Origin: Dermanyssus gallinae
Lineage: Eukaryota > Arthropoda > Arachnida > Mesostigmata > Dermanyssidae
Length of the DNA: 64,000 nt
NCBI GenBank assembly: GCA_003439945.1
Contig: QVRM01007033.1
Location: 1 to 64,000 of the forward strand
Reading direction: 5' to 3'
Both the position numbers and the translations under genes were made by a program. The notes under the pieces were generated by a model that saw nothing but the letters and a program-made list of their open reading frames with translations, ran no database searches and was not told where the DNA came from. Shown here piece after piece: positions 10,266 through 32,208 of this stretch; the first letter of the stretch is position 1, and each line of letters begins with the position of its first letter.

Positions 10266-12827
10266 GTACTGTTCGTGGCGGCTGTGTTAGTGATAGTGAT
10301 GGCGATAGTGGTGCTGGTGGTGATTTATGGTGCTTGCTAACTGGTGTAGTGTGGTATGATGAGCTGGTGGTGGTGGTGTTGCCGGCCGTGCTTGAGAAGC
10401 CTGCGTTCGTGTGCGCTGATGATGATGATGATGATAGCGCGGTGCTAGACCTCATCCTCCGAAGACTTTATACCTCATTCGAGGTAACCAACTATTCGAG
10501 GTGTTCGGTCGTCCGGGCTGGTGTTTGCTTGACTCCTGCTGCTGCTGCTGCAGCTGTTGTACTACAACAATCTGTACTGCGACGAGTAGTCTTGTGTCGG
10601 TTGATTCGCTTAACCGAGTTCGAAGTCAGCGATGTTCAGCCAGCGAGCCAGCAGCAGCAGCTAATCAATTGTGACAGGCAGCACTGATTGTGAGGAGGTA
10701 ATCGTTGGCGTCTGACGACAGGCCGAAACAAAGCAACAGCTCAAACAAAATCGAGAAAGAAACGCAACAAGAATCACGAAGGGACGACAAGAGACGATGC
10801 TGCTGTGGCTGCTATGTTGACGAAGCTAGCCTTGCATTGAAATGAATGGCGCAAGGTGACAGGTTAATGAATACACGACAGTGAAAGAAGTTAGTCTAGG
10901 CAATCGTGTCGTCCTCCTCGTCGTCTTGGCCGTTTTCTGTTCTTCTACTTCTAATTCTTGTTCTTGTCGTCGATCGACAAGCGTAGTAGATCTTGCAGCG
11001 CTGTCGCGTCGTTGTTGCTGTGAATCGAATTTGTTGCTGTGTGGTTGCGTGACGGCGTCACGTAGGCAGCGCTCCCCGACGCACGGAGGCTACGGCGGCG
11101 AACACAAACCAACAACAACAACAACAACAATTATAGCAGCAGCAACAATAATAGCAACAATAACAACAACAACAACAATACCAACAACACGCTGCTGAGT
11201 GAGCGTAATTATCTACGCGCGCACAACCGTATTCGGCGTTTGTTGTGTCTCCATTTGATTGTCTCTCTCATTCGGCTGTTCTCCGCCGATCCATCGGGGA
11301 ACACCGACAGGAACAGGACGCATCATCAGACGCAGAGAGACCCGAGATAGTACGAAGAAATCGAACGGCGCCCGCAACAACAGCAACAACAGCAGCAACA
11401 GCATTAGTATCTACGAGTCTATGTCACTGAATCAGTCTGTCTCTCGTACCGCAACCCTGGCGTGACTACGGGCAGCAATTGAGTTTGACTTCAGGGGCTG
11501 TTGAGCTGCTGAGCTGTTGTCGTTTGAATTGTACGCTGTACAGTTACGTACAGTTGTTCTTTTGTGCCAATATCACCACCATTCGCTGCTCACACACCAC
11601 CATCCTCTGCTCCGAAGAAAAACGCGACAAATACTTCTACTGGCGCTGTGCTGCGGCTGTTCGGAACGGAGAACGGACAATCCCTCGACGGGGACGTATT
11701 CAGCCTCCTCTACTAGCCCTGTGTGGTGAGCTGGACGAACTCGACGGCGAACGCAAATCTCGGCGCCTCAAACGAAACACGTTCGAAACTCCGCCAACGC
11801 ACAGCAGTAGCGACAGAGATCTACGGGTTCTGTTTGAGAGTGCTGCAGGAAGAATTAGTTAGTGAGCGACAACGGAAAGAGACAGGGAGAGAAAATATGT
11901 ATTAGTGTATTGTCAGAGTGCGTGTTAAAGAGAGATGGTGAGTGTTAGAGAGAGAGAGAGTGTTAGTATAAGCATGTGTGTCGGTGTGATACAGAGACTG
12001 TCAGTGGAGCGCTAAGGAAAAGAACAACAACAACAGAAGCACTAGACGCACGCCGCCGATTACGGCCACGCTAACCACTGCGGCAGCCACAAAGAAAGCC
12101 AGATGAACAGTAGCCGAACTATTTATTATTCCATCAACAGAATTATTCATCGGCAATCGGAGATGTGCTGCCAATATCAATCAAGCAATCTGCAACAACA
12201 ACAACACGGCAGATTCTTCAATTGGCGACAATCCCCAATTAATAGGCGAGCCGTATCAAGCATACGCTTTTCATTGGTGCCTGTGGTAGTGGTAGTGGTG
12301 GTACTGGGCTAGCCTAGGTTAGGTTAGGTCGCCAACCAGCCAATTAATGAGTCAGCCTCTAGATGGAGACGAAATGAAGAAACCTGCCCTCGCAGTCGCT
12401 ACTGAGCCCCGAGAAACCGAGCCAGCATCTCTAACTAGCTTATAGATAAATTGATAAACAGACAGACAGACAGATATATACATTCATTGACCACCGGCAC
12501 ATAGAGACAGACGTCCGTGTGCCGCCGCACCTCACTCAATGAGTGATCGTCGACTCCCCCCTCCCTCGTCGAGGCAAACCCCCGCTAGTTGCTTACGCAG
12601 CCCCACACCCCCACATATCCACACGCACGTGGACCAGAGCGGGCGTAAGTGCTTGCGCTTGCGTCCGTACGCAGTCCTAGTACACCACCACCAATAGTAG
12701 CTGCAGTAAAAGCAGCGCAGGAAGGGTACGCTACGCCCAATGTCGGCAGCGTGATTACTGATGGCTTTTTAGCGTGTTACTGTGGCTTCGGTTGTTGTCA
12801 CTGATCCACGTGCTATTGTATTACTAC

Positions 12828-12886
12828 TACTGGTAGTGCTGCTGTTGTTGCTGTTGTTGCTGCTGCTGCTGTTGTTGCTGTTGTTG

Positions 12887-12917
<31 letters not shown>

Positions 12918-13010
12918 TGTTGCTGTTGTTGTAACTGCTCTTGATGCTGTTGCTGCTGCTGTTGGTGTTGTTGTTGTTACTGCTCTTGTTGTTGTTGTTG
13001 TTGCTGCTGC
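12828..13010. repeat. (CTG/TTG)n triplet tract
   Basis: About 180 bases of mixed CTG and TTG triplets, the longest triplet tract in the window. Confidence 0.9.
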
Positions 13011-13539
13011 CAGCGCCGCCGGGACGGCCTCGGCCCCAAGAATCTTATTATTGCGGCTTTTATTCCGGATAGCAACTGTGTAAAGTGTGTTCGATTTGCT
13101 GTTGTTGTTGTTGTTGTTGCTGCTGTTGTTGTCTTCGCCGTTCGCCTTGCTGCTACTAGAACGTCTACTATTTCTACTATTACTACAGATCGATTCGATT
13201 TTCGAAATGTACTACTACTGCCACCGCAGTAAACGAAATTACGAACGCGACGAACTCTGCTGTGACGACTGACTACTTATTGTTCGAACGAGCGATTATG
13301 AGTAGTGCGACCGATCGACTTGCCACCATGACCCTGACGGTGGCCGTAGTCGCTGTTGTTCTTGTGGCTGCTGCTGTTGTTGTTGTTGTTATTACTACTG
13401 TTGTTGTTGTTGCTGTTGTTGTCGTTGCTGTTGTTGTTATATATGCATTTTATTTACCATTCCTTGTGGAATATCTTTTGAATCAGATGCGCTCGCTGTG
13501 TAGTATGTCATACAGCGTGCTGCTGGCTTCGTATTGTTT

Positions 13540-13655
13540 ACTACTATAGTTGTTGTTGTTGTTACTACTATAGTTGTTGTTGTTGTTACTACTATAGTTG
13601 TTGTTGTTGTTACTACTATAGTTGTTGTTGTTACTACTATAGTTGTTGTTGTGGT
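13540..13655 (+). repeat. 24-bp minisatellite, about five units
   Basis: Unit ACTACTATAG plus (TTG)3-4TT repeated about five times; the fourth and fifth copies are one triplet shorter. Confidence 0.85.
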
Positions 13656-14712
13656 CCTCATCATCATAATCCTTGCTGTTGTTGTTGTGGTTGTTGTTGT
13701 TGCAGGCGTTGTGATCTGTCGTGTGTTTCGTTCGTCTCTCTCTCTATCCCTCTTCGTGTGAAGGTGTGAGAGTGTCTCTGTGCATCTGTACCCGAGTGAG
13801 GGTCTCTGTGCCAGTGTGTGTGTGTGAGTGTCTATGAGTCTATATGAGTGAGAGAAAGTGCGCCAGCGAGTAAGCGCAGCATATGTCTCTAAGCTCGACG
13901 ATTCGTACGTTGTTCGTTGTTGATCGCCCGGACATCCCGGGCGCTGCTGTTGTCTTGTTACTGCTGCTCGGTGAAGTGGTTTGTCGGCATTCACCCCCAT
14001 CTGTAGCATCGTCATCACCGCCATCGTCATAATCTTCACCCCACCTGCATTCCCCTACGTCTTCAGCGTCTTCATCATCATCATCATCACCACCCTACCT
14101 GCATCATCACCATCACAATCATCATCAGTTTCTTCACCTCATCTGTACCATCAGCTGCTTCCTCATCGTGCAAGTGTGTTCTTGTACGTGGTGGTGGTCC
14201 TCGTCGCGATTGTTGCTGAGTAAGTATTGTATTCATATGCGTGTATAGTGTGGTGGTGATGTATGCTCGTGGCGTTGTTGTTGTTGTTGTTATGTTTGTT
14301 TCTATTGTTACTCTTGTTGTTTTGATTGTTGTTATCATTGTTGTTGTTGTTGTTGTTGGTGGTGGTGGAGGTGATGTTGCTGCTGCTGCTACTGCTAATG
14401 ATTACGACTCGACAAGGAGCGTCGCCATCGAGGAGCATACAGAACCTAGTTCCGTAGAGGGTTGAGTCAAGACGACGTAAATGCCAGCCACAACCGGCAC
14501 CGTGTTCGTCTCGACGTAATAATAATAATAATAATGGGTGCCCTGTAAACCAGTTCAGTGCAGTCTAGTTGACCGAGTCCACTCCTCAGTCCAGCCACGC
14601 TGAGCGTGCAACCGTGCGTATCAATGTGCACGCCGCTCTCACGTCTGCAGGTTCAGGAATCGTATGTGATTCCTAACGAGCCGTATCCTGAACGAGCGTT
14701 TTGCTTGTCTTT

Positions 14713-14721
14713 TTTGTTATC

Positions 14722-14753
<32 letters not shown>
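14713..14753. repeat. (TTG)n triplet tract
   Basis: Thirteen or so uninterrupted TTG triplets. Confidence 0.9.
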
Positions 14754-14900
14754 GAACTCGTTCAGTTTGCCTTTCTTTTGTTTTGCCGTGGTTTGCATCT
14801 CTCGAGTGCTACCAACTCGATCAATAAGATACAACAACCTGTAAATGGTGTCGCAAGCACACCTGGCTTGCCTTGTATCTACTTCTTTATTTGACACCAA

Positions 14901-15228
14901 ACATTGCCCTCTTTAGCTAAAAGCCTTGATTTATTTCTGAACAATAAAAGCAGTAACAATAATATTCCGATTCTTGTCATTTTTGCCGCATAAAGGTGCC
15001 ACAATACAATTACCTCAAAGGTGTCGTCGTTTTTATGCACAAAAGTATAAAGTCTGACAACAGGCTGACTGTAGCTTTTCGAGATGTCTGATTGATGCGC
15101 CATACGTACAGGCGATACAGAAAATATTGTGATGATTTATTAATCATTTACAATACGTTTGCACACTCGGCAGTGCTTGCCTTAATAAAAATCGTGGTAA
15201 AAGGGTGTCACGTGAAGTTAAGATCCAG

Positions 15229-15280
<52 letters not shown>

Positions 15281-15927
15281 CTAGCCTAGGCTGGCTTAGT
15301 AACGTTAACGACGTGGCGGAGCTACACACCGTTCATAGGAATCTAAAAATAAAAAATCGAATGCTACCTCTTCCTGAGACGAGCTTCTTAGCATACGAGG
15401 TAATTCGTTTACACTATTGCGTATGGTGTGCCCTTACACTCAGACTTAGCTTAGCCTACGTAAAGCAGCAACAAAATCTGATGGTGTATAGGCATATCAT
15501 AACGCGTTTCCCGTGACTGCGGTGCGTGCAAATGACGACTTTGTTATGTAGACTTGCAATATTAATAGTATTATTGCTAGTGCCACCATAACGTATATTT
15601 GTTATGTATCTTGTTGGTCGCGGCCAACAGGCCATAGAAGTATGCTTCTCGGCCATGATTATTTGCTACTTGTGGTTGCTAGAAAAATGCCGCAGAACTA
15701 CGTATGGTTATGGCCAAGTACACAAACGGGCATTATGTAGCTGGTACGTAGACCGGTGCGGATATCAATATTTGTTGTTGTTGTTGTTATTACGGTTGTT
15801 GTTCATAGCACTCTTGCTTTGTGCTTGATTAATAATTGCTTTATTTAGCGCTAGTAACTTGTTGGTGATTTGTTGCGACGGGCTAACGGTGCGCTGCTGA
15901 TATTTGACGTCTTAGGAGGAGCATAAA
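14901..15927. other. 5' flank or leader of the HMG20 gene
   Basis: Contains a (TA)n run at 15233-15279 and a short (TTG)n at 15771-15789. No coding region recognised. A possible 3' splice site (gacgtcttag, ending at 15915) lies 12 bases before the HMG20 start codon, so a spliced leader from farther upstream is possible. Confidence 0.4.
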
Positions 15928-26826
<10,899 letters not shown>

Positions 26827-27429
26827 GGAGAATTTCGGAGAAGCCTCGAGGATTGATTGCACAATTTGCTATATTGAGCAATTGAGGTGTATTTTCCAGA
26901 TGTCCTACTGACACTGTAGAAACCTACAGGGAAGATTTCTGAGAGAATATATTTACGCTGGGAGCTTTTCTAAAGCAAGAAAATTTTTCCAAGTAATGGG
27001 AGAACACTAATACTTATTCCAGTAAAGTGAGATAACAATTATAACACAAATATTATCCGGACTCAAAAAACGGAGGCATTGAGTGATAATTAGAAATGGG
27101 GCAATTCAACGACAATTCTAGCAATAGAAACCGCGTCAGACATTTAGTCACGTAGAGTATTGTTCAATTGTGGGTTCGTAAAATGAATTTGCCGTTTTTC
27201 CGAGTGTGCGCTAAATCTAAAATTTTCTTGCAAATCAGGTTATTTTTACAGAAAGCACCTATAGAAATATGGGTGCTTGCGGATATTGGAAGTTATTTAG
27301 GTGTACAGAAGACCGAAAAACTGTGGTGTCATCATCTCATCATTTATGAGGGAAGTTACAATGTCGTAAAATTGTTCATAATTATCGCATGTTTGACTTC
27401 ATTTTTTCACTGACATCACATGAGGTTCA
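26827..27429. other. HMG20 3' flank
   Basis: AT-rich, no gene recognised. Likely contains the HMG20 3' UTR. Confidence 0.4.
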
Positions 27430-27757
27430 TGATTCGTCTAAATGATGTGCCATAATCCGACGTTACGAATGGCCGGCTAGTGTCGGGGCGTAACGTAATC
27501 CCACGAGCAAGCTCGACCGATTTAGTCTCAGTATTGAGCGTGAAGACGTCTACGGTGTGGTGAATGAGCGAAGTCGATGATTTTCGTCGATGAATTACTT
27601 TGCTCTTTGTGGCCGAATAGGATGTAAATGCTATCCCCTTTGAGGTGACAACCGCAACCTCGAAGGTGCATTTGTCGTCAGGGCCCCCCCACGCAAGCAG
27701 GTGGCGGGGCTGATTATCTAAAGTCGTAGGTAGGAAACGCGCAAGCGTTGAGATTCT
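27430..27757 (-). CDS. Possible exon of an unidentified gene (weak VPS10-like motif)
   Basis: A 110-codon open stretch follows a good minus-strand acceptor (ATACTTTTTCAG|AATC at 27757). It includes 'RHLLAWGGPDD', 'FEVAVVTSKG' and ends 'FVTSDYGTSFRRI', which resembles the 'SxDYGxSF' Asp-box of VPS10/sortilin-type propellers. The intervening sequence does not clearly fit, so this is only a suggestion. No clear donor was found at the 3' end. It lies convergent with HMG20 and could be a relic. Confidence 0.3.
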
Positions 27758-27787
27758 GAAAAAGTATTGTAGGTACACGACGCATAT

Positions 27788-27818
<31 letters not shown>

Positions 27819-27969
27819 CTTGGGCATAGTTAGGCATTTTAGTTAAACGCAAGTAAGTGGCTAATGGTACGTTGTGTATTATAGCGACAGACGAGCTTCG
27901 ATTGTATGATTTGCATAACGAATGGAGGGATTATTCAGCGCATACTCAAGTCATTCCGGTGACGAATAC

Positions 27970-28075
27970 AGGCTGCCTGACTCCCGCGAACATTCACGCG
28001 AAGCATTCAGTCCCCGGGCATGCCTCTCATTGTCAATGCTTTGTTCGTAACTCTGGTTCAATTCTTCGGGAGTAA
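27970..28075 (-). CDS. Possible upstream exon paired with 27430-27757
   Basis: Minus-strand acceptor TTATGTTTACGCAG|TTTTAC, then an open frame 'FTPEELNQSYEQSIDNERHA' with a stop about 40 codons later. A weak donor (CT|GTATTC) would join it in the right phase to the exon at 27757. Support is only splice-site and frame compatibility. Confidence 0.2.
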
Positions 28076-28336
28076 AACTGCGTAAACATAATCGGCGATT
28101 ATTATTGTAATCATTTGTTATCTGGTATATTCAGTATGCCTAGGCGTACGCTCGAATATGTTACCGCGTCATGTGTAAACGTACAAACCGGCAGATAAAC
28201 GACTATGGCCGATTTTCTTTCCTGGTTTATACATTATGTAAACAAATATCTAGACAACCGGAATTTAGTCTGCACAGTGAATGCCGGCGACAGTAAATTA
28301 GTAGGCGCTTTATATGCAATTTGGAGCAGTACTTAG

Positions 28337-28338
<2 letters not shown>

Positions 28339-28408
<70 letters not shown>
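28339..28408. repeat. (TA)n microsatellite
   Basis: About 70 bases of uninterrupted TA. Confidence 0.95.
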
Positions 28409-28412
<4 letters not shown>

Positions 28413-29619
28413 ACGCAGTTGTTTATATACGATAGAAGACCAGCTGCTGTCGAGAATAGTCTCGAAGGGCAAGGGGACAAACGTAATATTCGACTATGTA
28501 TGTAAGAATAACAATGTGTATGTGTATACAGACAGATACATACATGAGGTAACCATTTACAATGGCTTGTGCTTGAATAGCCGTTAATTCAGACAGTGAG
28601 TGGGTCAATGGTATGGGCAAAGTATTGCATAAGAAAGTCATAAGTATGTCAATGGATGCTGCGAATTTTATATCGGGCTAAAATATGGATTTGTGCCACT
28701 AAACACAGAGCCGAAGACAAGAGCAAGCGAAGAAAATTTCGAATATGCGACAGGGCATTCTCAGGGTGGGAGGAGGGAAGACGTCCTTCTCGGAGGGCCA
28801 TTTGCCTTGCAGTCAATGGTCTACTCCAAAAGATTTTCGCATCACGTGCACTTGACTATGATAATGCGTTAGGTATTGATTGGTCATTACTTGATTATCG
28901 TCTATTTCATGTATCATAGATGTGTACAGTAATAAACATGTACATCTGACACAAATATTCTAGTATTTTCTTTTTGTCGCCAGTGTGAATGTGTTATGTG
29001 TATATGTTTAGTTGTTTCAGATACATCCGATGCTATATAAATAAAACGCTAGCAACATTGCACATGGGGAAGATATTTGTCCTTGACTATTATTAGTATT
29101 GCTTTTTACGATGGCAGTCCCATGAACGTTAAATCTTGGCTGAGGTCAGAACAGAAAGTACTTTTTATTGCTGTTTACAATTGTGATGTTTGGACGTGTA
29201 TTTAAAAGTGGTCACCAATGATAGAGACAGCGTTGTCCCTGCAGACGGCCAGTGATGGTAATTGCCTTAAATATTCTTCCTCGTGCCTGTCACATACATG
29301 TTACAGCTTCCAGTCTTCTCGCCAGAGTAAGTTGTGCTATGCCCCAGCTTTTAGGCTCGACTTTCAAGTTTATGTCATTTTGGTTTTAAGGCAAATGTCA
29401 GCTTCGCCCTCCTAAGCGTTCATTGAAAGATGTCATTTAGTTCCGCATACCTCTAATATCGGCCGGAGCAGAGTCTTGGGCAGCTTTGCGGGTGAAGGCC
29501 ATCTGCGTAAACCTCAGCTTCACACAAGAGAAGGTTCCTTCGAGTAGCACCAATGCGGAGGGTGAGTATGGTGTTTAACTTTGGGAATGGAAGGGCTCTA
29601 CCTGGATTTCTATTTCTAT
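28409..29619. other. Intergenic, probably eroded retroelement sequence
   Basis: No intact gene. A short segment at 29214-29262 (ACCAATGATAGAGACAG...CAGACGGCCA) resembles one at 30370-30405, suggesting repeat-derived DNA. Confidence 0.35.
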
Positions 29620-30270
29620 ATTTCTACGAAATTGTTCTAGCCCTCCTCGGACAAGACTTCCCAGTACCTCACCAATGCGAGGCTCTTCAGGAGTGGCAGC
29701 TCACACTTGGCGATTCAGTCCCAGAAGAGGGAGATGCGGGGAAGCAATCAGTGTGGAAAAAAATTCCTGGCGCAAGCCAAGTCCCGCCTCGAAGGCTCTC
29801 TGGCCGCAAACCTGATTAACTCGATTCGTTTCGCCCACACATCTAAGCCGTAGGGCAATCTTTGGTTGAACGTCTGTCCGGATGACAACCTGGGCACCTC
29901 ACTGAAAAAAAATCCGGACTTTGGAACCGCAAGCAGCCTTTGCCGGGGCTTTAATGTTTTCGCTGCTTATCCATGTTCTTGTGGCACGAATATGGCTGAT
30001 GCGAAAGGTCACCATAAGCTGAACTGCAAAAAGGCGGCACCCAAAGAGCAGGCACGCCACAACGCCGTAAATTATGTCTTTGAAAAGTTTTTAGAGAGGC
30101 GAGCTTTGCCGTGCGTGTCGAGCCGACACATCTATGCAAAGAAGAAAATATAAGCCAAGACGGTATTACTCTGACCCCCTGAGCCATGGGGAAATTGCTA
30201 ATCTGGGACGTGTCGATTCGGAACATTTATGCGGCGAGCTATAGGGCAATATACCGCACGATAGGCGGCG
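29620..30270 (+). mobile_element. Retroelement RT-polyprotein C-terminal fragment, copy 1
   Basis: Across frame breaks the plus strand reads 'PCSCGTNMADAKGHHKLNC', 'RHNAVNYVFEKFL', 'EPTHLCKEENISQDGITLTP' and 'GKLLIWDVSIRNIYAASY'. This is the CxCG...GxHxLxC...RHxxxN...EPxGL...DGxxLxPW...LxWDxxxxDTxAxSY domain found at the C-terminus of RT polyproteins in many invertebrates. Several stops show decay. Related fragments lie at 36345, 43118 and 58230. Confidence 0.65.
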
Positions 30271-30539
30271 TTGCATTCAAAGCGCAGAGGTAAAAGCCTC
30301 TTTTCACTGTATGAGCGTGTAAGCCAGGTTCATCCTGCTCTGTTCACTTTCTGTCAATTCATGGCGCCTATGATAGAAGCTACTCTCCCTCTACAAACGG
30401 CCAAAGACATCATCTGTCTTAATAACATGGCCTCGCGTCGATCGCCCGTAACGTCTTCTATACGATTTCCGATATGGGCCGAGTGTCTCCAATGTAGTGG
30501 GTACAAAGTGGTAGCTACATGATAGCTCGAGATACTTAA

Positions 30540-30686
30540 TTCGTTTTATTATTATTATTATTAGTAGTATTTTAATAATATCTAATTTGCCTTGCTTTGT
30601 TTTTACTTGATCTAATATGTATTTTTATTTAGAATTGTGTTTATATGCTTAACTATACTAAAACAGAACAGTCGATATCTAAATGG

Positions 30687-30717
<31 letters not shown>

Positions 30718-30981
30718 GCTTCAAAAACGGGTTTGTGTGCATTTAAGTATCTCAAATGCTAACCATTTATACTAGACATTTAATGATGTACGCGAATGTT
30801 TAAATATTAAGCTGATAAACTACTTTACGATTGTCCGTATAAATGCCGGCAAATATTGTCTAATTTATTTAGGAAATGTATGTATATGTCGTCCTATCGA
30901 CATATAGATGATACGTTACTTCCCAGTGTATAGCAGGCACATTCAGGAAAAGCGTTGACATCGTCGTAAATTATATATATT

Positions 30982-31033
<52 letters not shown>

Positions 31034-31910
31034 GCATAATTAATCGTGAGTAGTAAATAAATATTAGTCATCGTACTAGTATGACTTTGTAGTATTACTA
31101 TTCCAATTGTAGCGTCATCAATACAACTACAACATCAACAATGATAATATTCGTCGCTGTCGTCATCATTAACAATGCTATCATGATCAGCAGCATACAC
31201 AATCATCAGCATCATAAGCATTATTATAATAAAGCGTATTTTTATTTAGATTTATTACAAACCAAGTCTGCAGGTCTCAAAAACGATCGCTTCGAAAAAG
31301 GGTGCGTGCCGCATCGAGGTCGAATCCTTTAGCTTGACATATAAAAACGAACGGCTATGAAAGCGTACGTTGAGAATTATTAATGATGTTTTCCTTATTT
31401 TCCTTGTAAGATGTATATGAATACACATTTGACTTGTTGGCGCGTTTAGCTTTGCATTAAAAGGTAGAAAGAAGTTGGCGTGCTTGGGTTTTGTTGACGC
31501 TGTTACTGTTGTTCCTGCTGCTGCTGATGCTGATGTCGCGAGTTTATTATGAAGTGATGATGGCGATATTGCTGCCTTTAGCTACTGCGCTTCTATCTTC
31601 GTCTGTCCGCTGGTTCGACCGATTTAGCTCGCAGGAGCTCGATGGTGACGACGGGTCTTTGGCGACGTGGCAACCTTTGGAACGTCATCACTGATCTGTG
31701 AAATTGACGCAGACGTGTTGGGTTAGCACCGCTTAGTTTTATTTACGAACATATATTTATGTCGGTTATGTGGGCTATTTCCGTTTTTTTGGAAAGTCTT
31801 CGAAGTGTTCGAAATCGGCGTAAAATTATCATTATGAAAAGAAGGTGCCCTCTAAATGATTCATCTCTTGTGTTTTACGTGCAAGGTGGTTGCAGTCGTT
31901 AACTAATCAA

Positions 31911-31992
<82 letters not shown>

Positions 31993-32154
31993 TTGATAGA
32001 TAGATAGATAGAGAGCGAGATCTCATGTCAGACGACCATGTTAAAGACGACCTAATTAGTTTTAGCATTCGCATTATGACTAGACCATTCCAGATATTTT
32101 TTAAGCAAAGCTTTTCATTTGCAAAGTGCTAACGTTAACTTGAATTCATGAGAA
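30540..32154. other. Intergenic AT-rich sequence with TA arrays
   Basis: Contains (TA)n at 30692-30718, 30970-31025 and 31912-31990. Downstream exons of the minus-strand gene at 32209-35587 should lie in this direction, but I could not identify one. Confidence 0.4.
31905..31997. repeat. Long (TA)n flanked by inverted CAATCT/AGATTG
   Basis: About 78 bases of TA bounded by AATCAATCT and AGATTGAT, so the whole tract is a palindrome, followed by (TAGA)n. Confidence 0.9.
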
Positions 32155-32208
32155 TTATGAGGAAACAAAACAGCTGCAGTCAGAGGCCACGGTGGCGACG
32201 GTCCTCAC

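Larger units (their letters stand above)
6400..14900. other. Triplet-repeat-rich region, probable promoter/leader sequence
   Basis: About 8.5 kb dominated by CAA/CAG, GTT/CTG and ATC-type triplet tracts, GA runs and TTTG-rich sequence. All longer ORFs on both strands are homopolymer translations (polyN, polyQ, polyT, polyV, polyL) without domain structure. Good splice-donor strings GTAAGT occur at 7918, 12645 and 14220 on the plus strand. No coding exon is supported. The texture resembles the long 5' leaders and promoters of arthropod regulatory genes; it could be leader of the HMG20 gene (coding start 15928) or of another gene. Confidence 0.4.

Noticed and set aside
12310..12326. TTAGG-like telomere repeat (AGGTTAGGTTAGGT)
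   Set aside because: Only about three copies; too short to call an interstitial telomere array.
13540..13655. Possible CRISPR-like array
   Set aside because: Units are directly adjacent with no unique spacers, and the context is eukaryotic; it is a minisatellite.
13437..14039. 200-codon minus ORF rich in Thr and Ile-Val repeats
   Set aside because: It reads through the 24-bp minisatellite and simple repeats; no recognisable domain.
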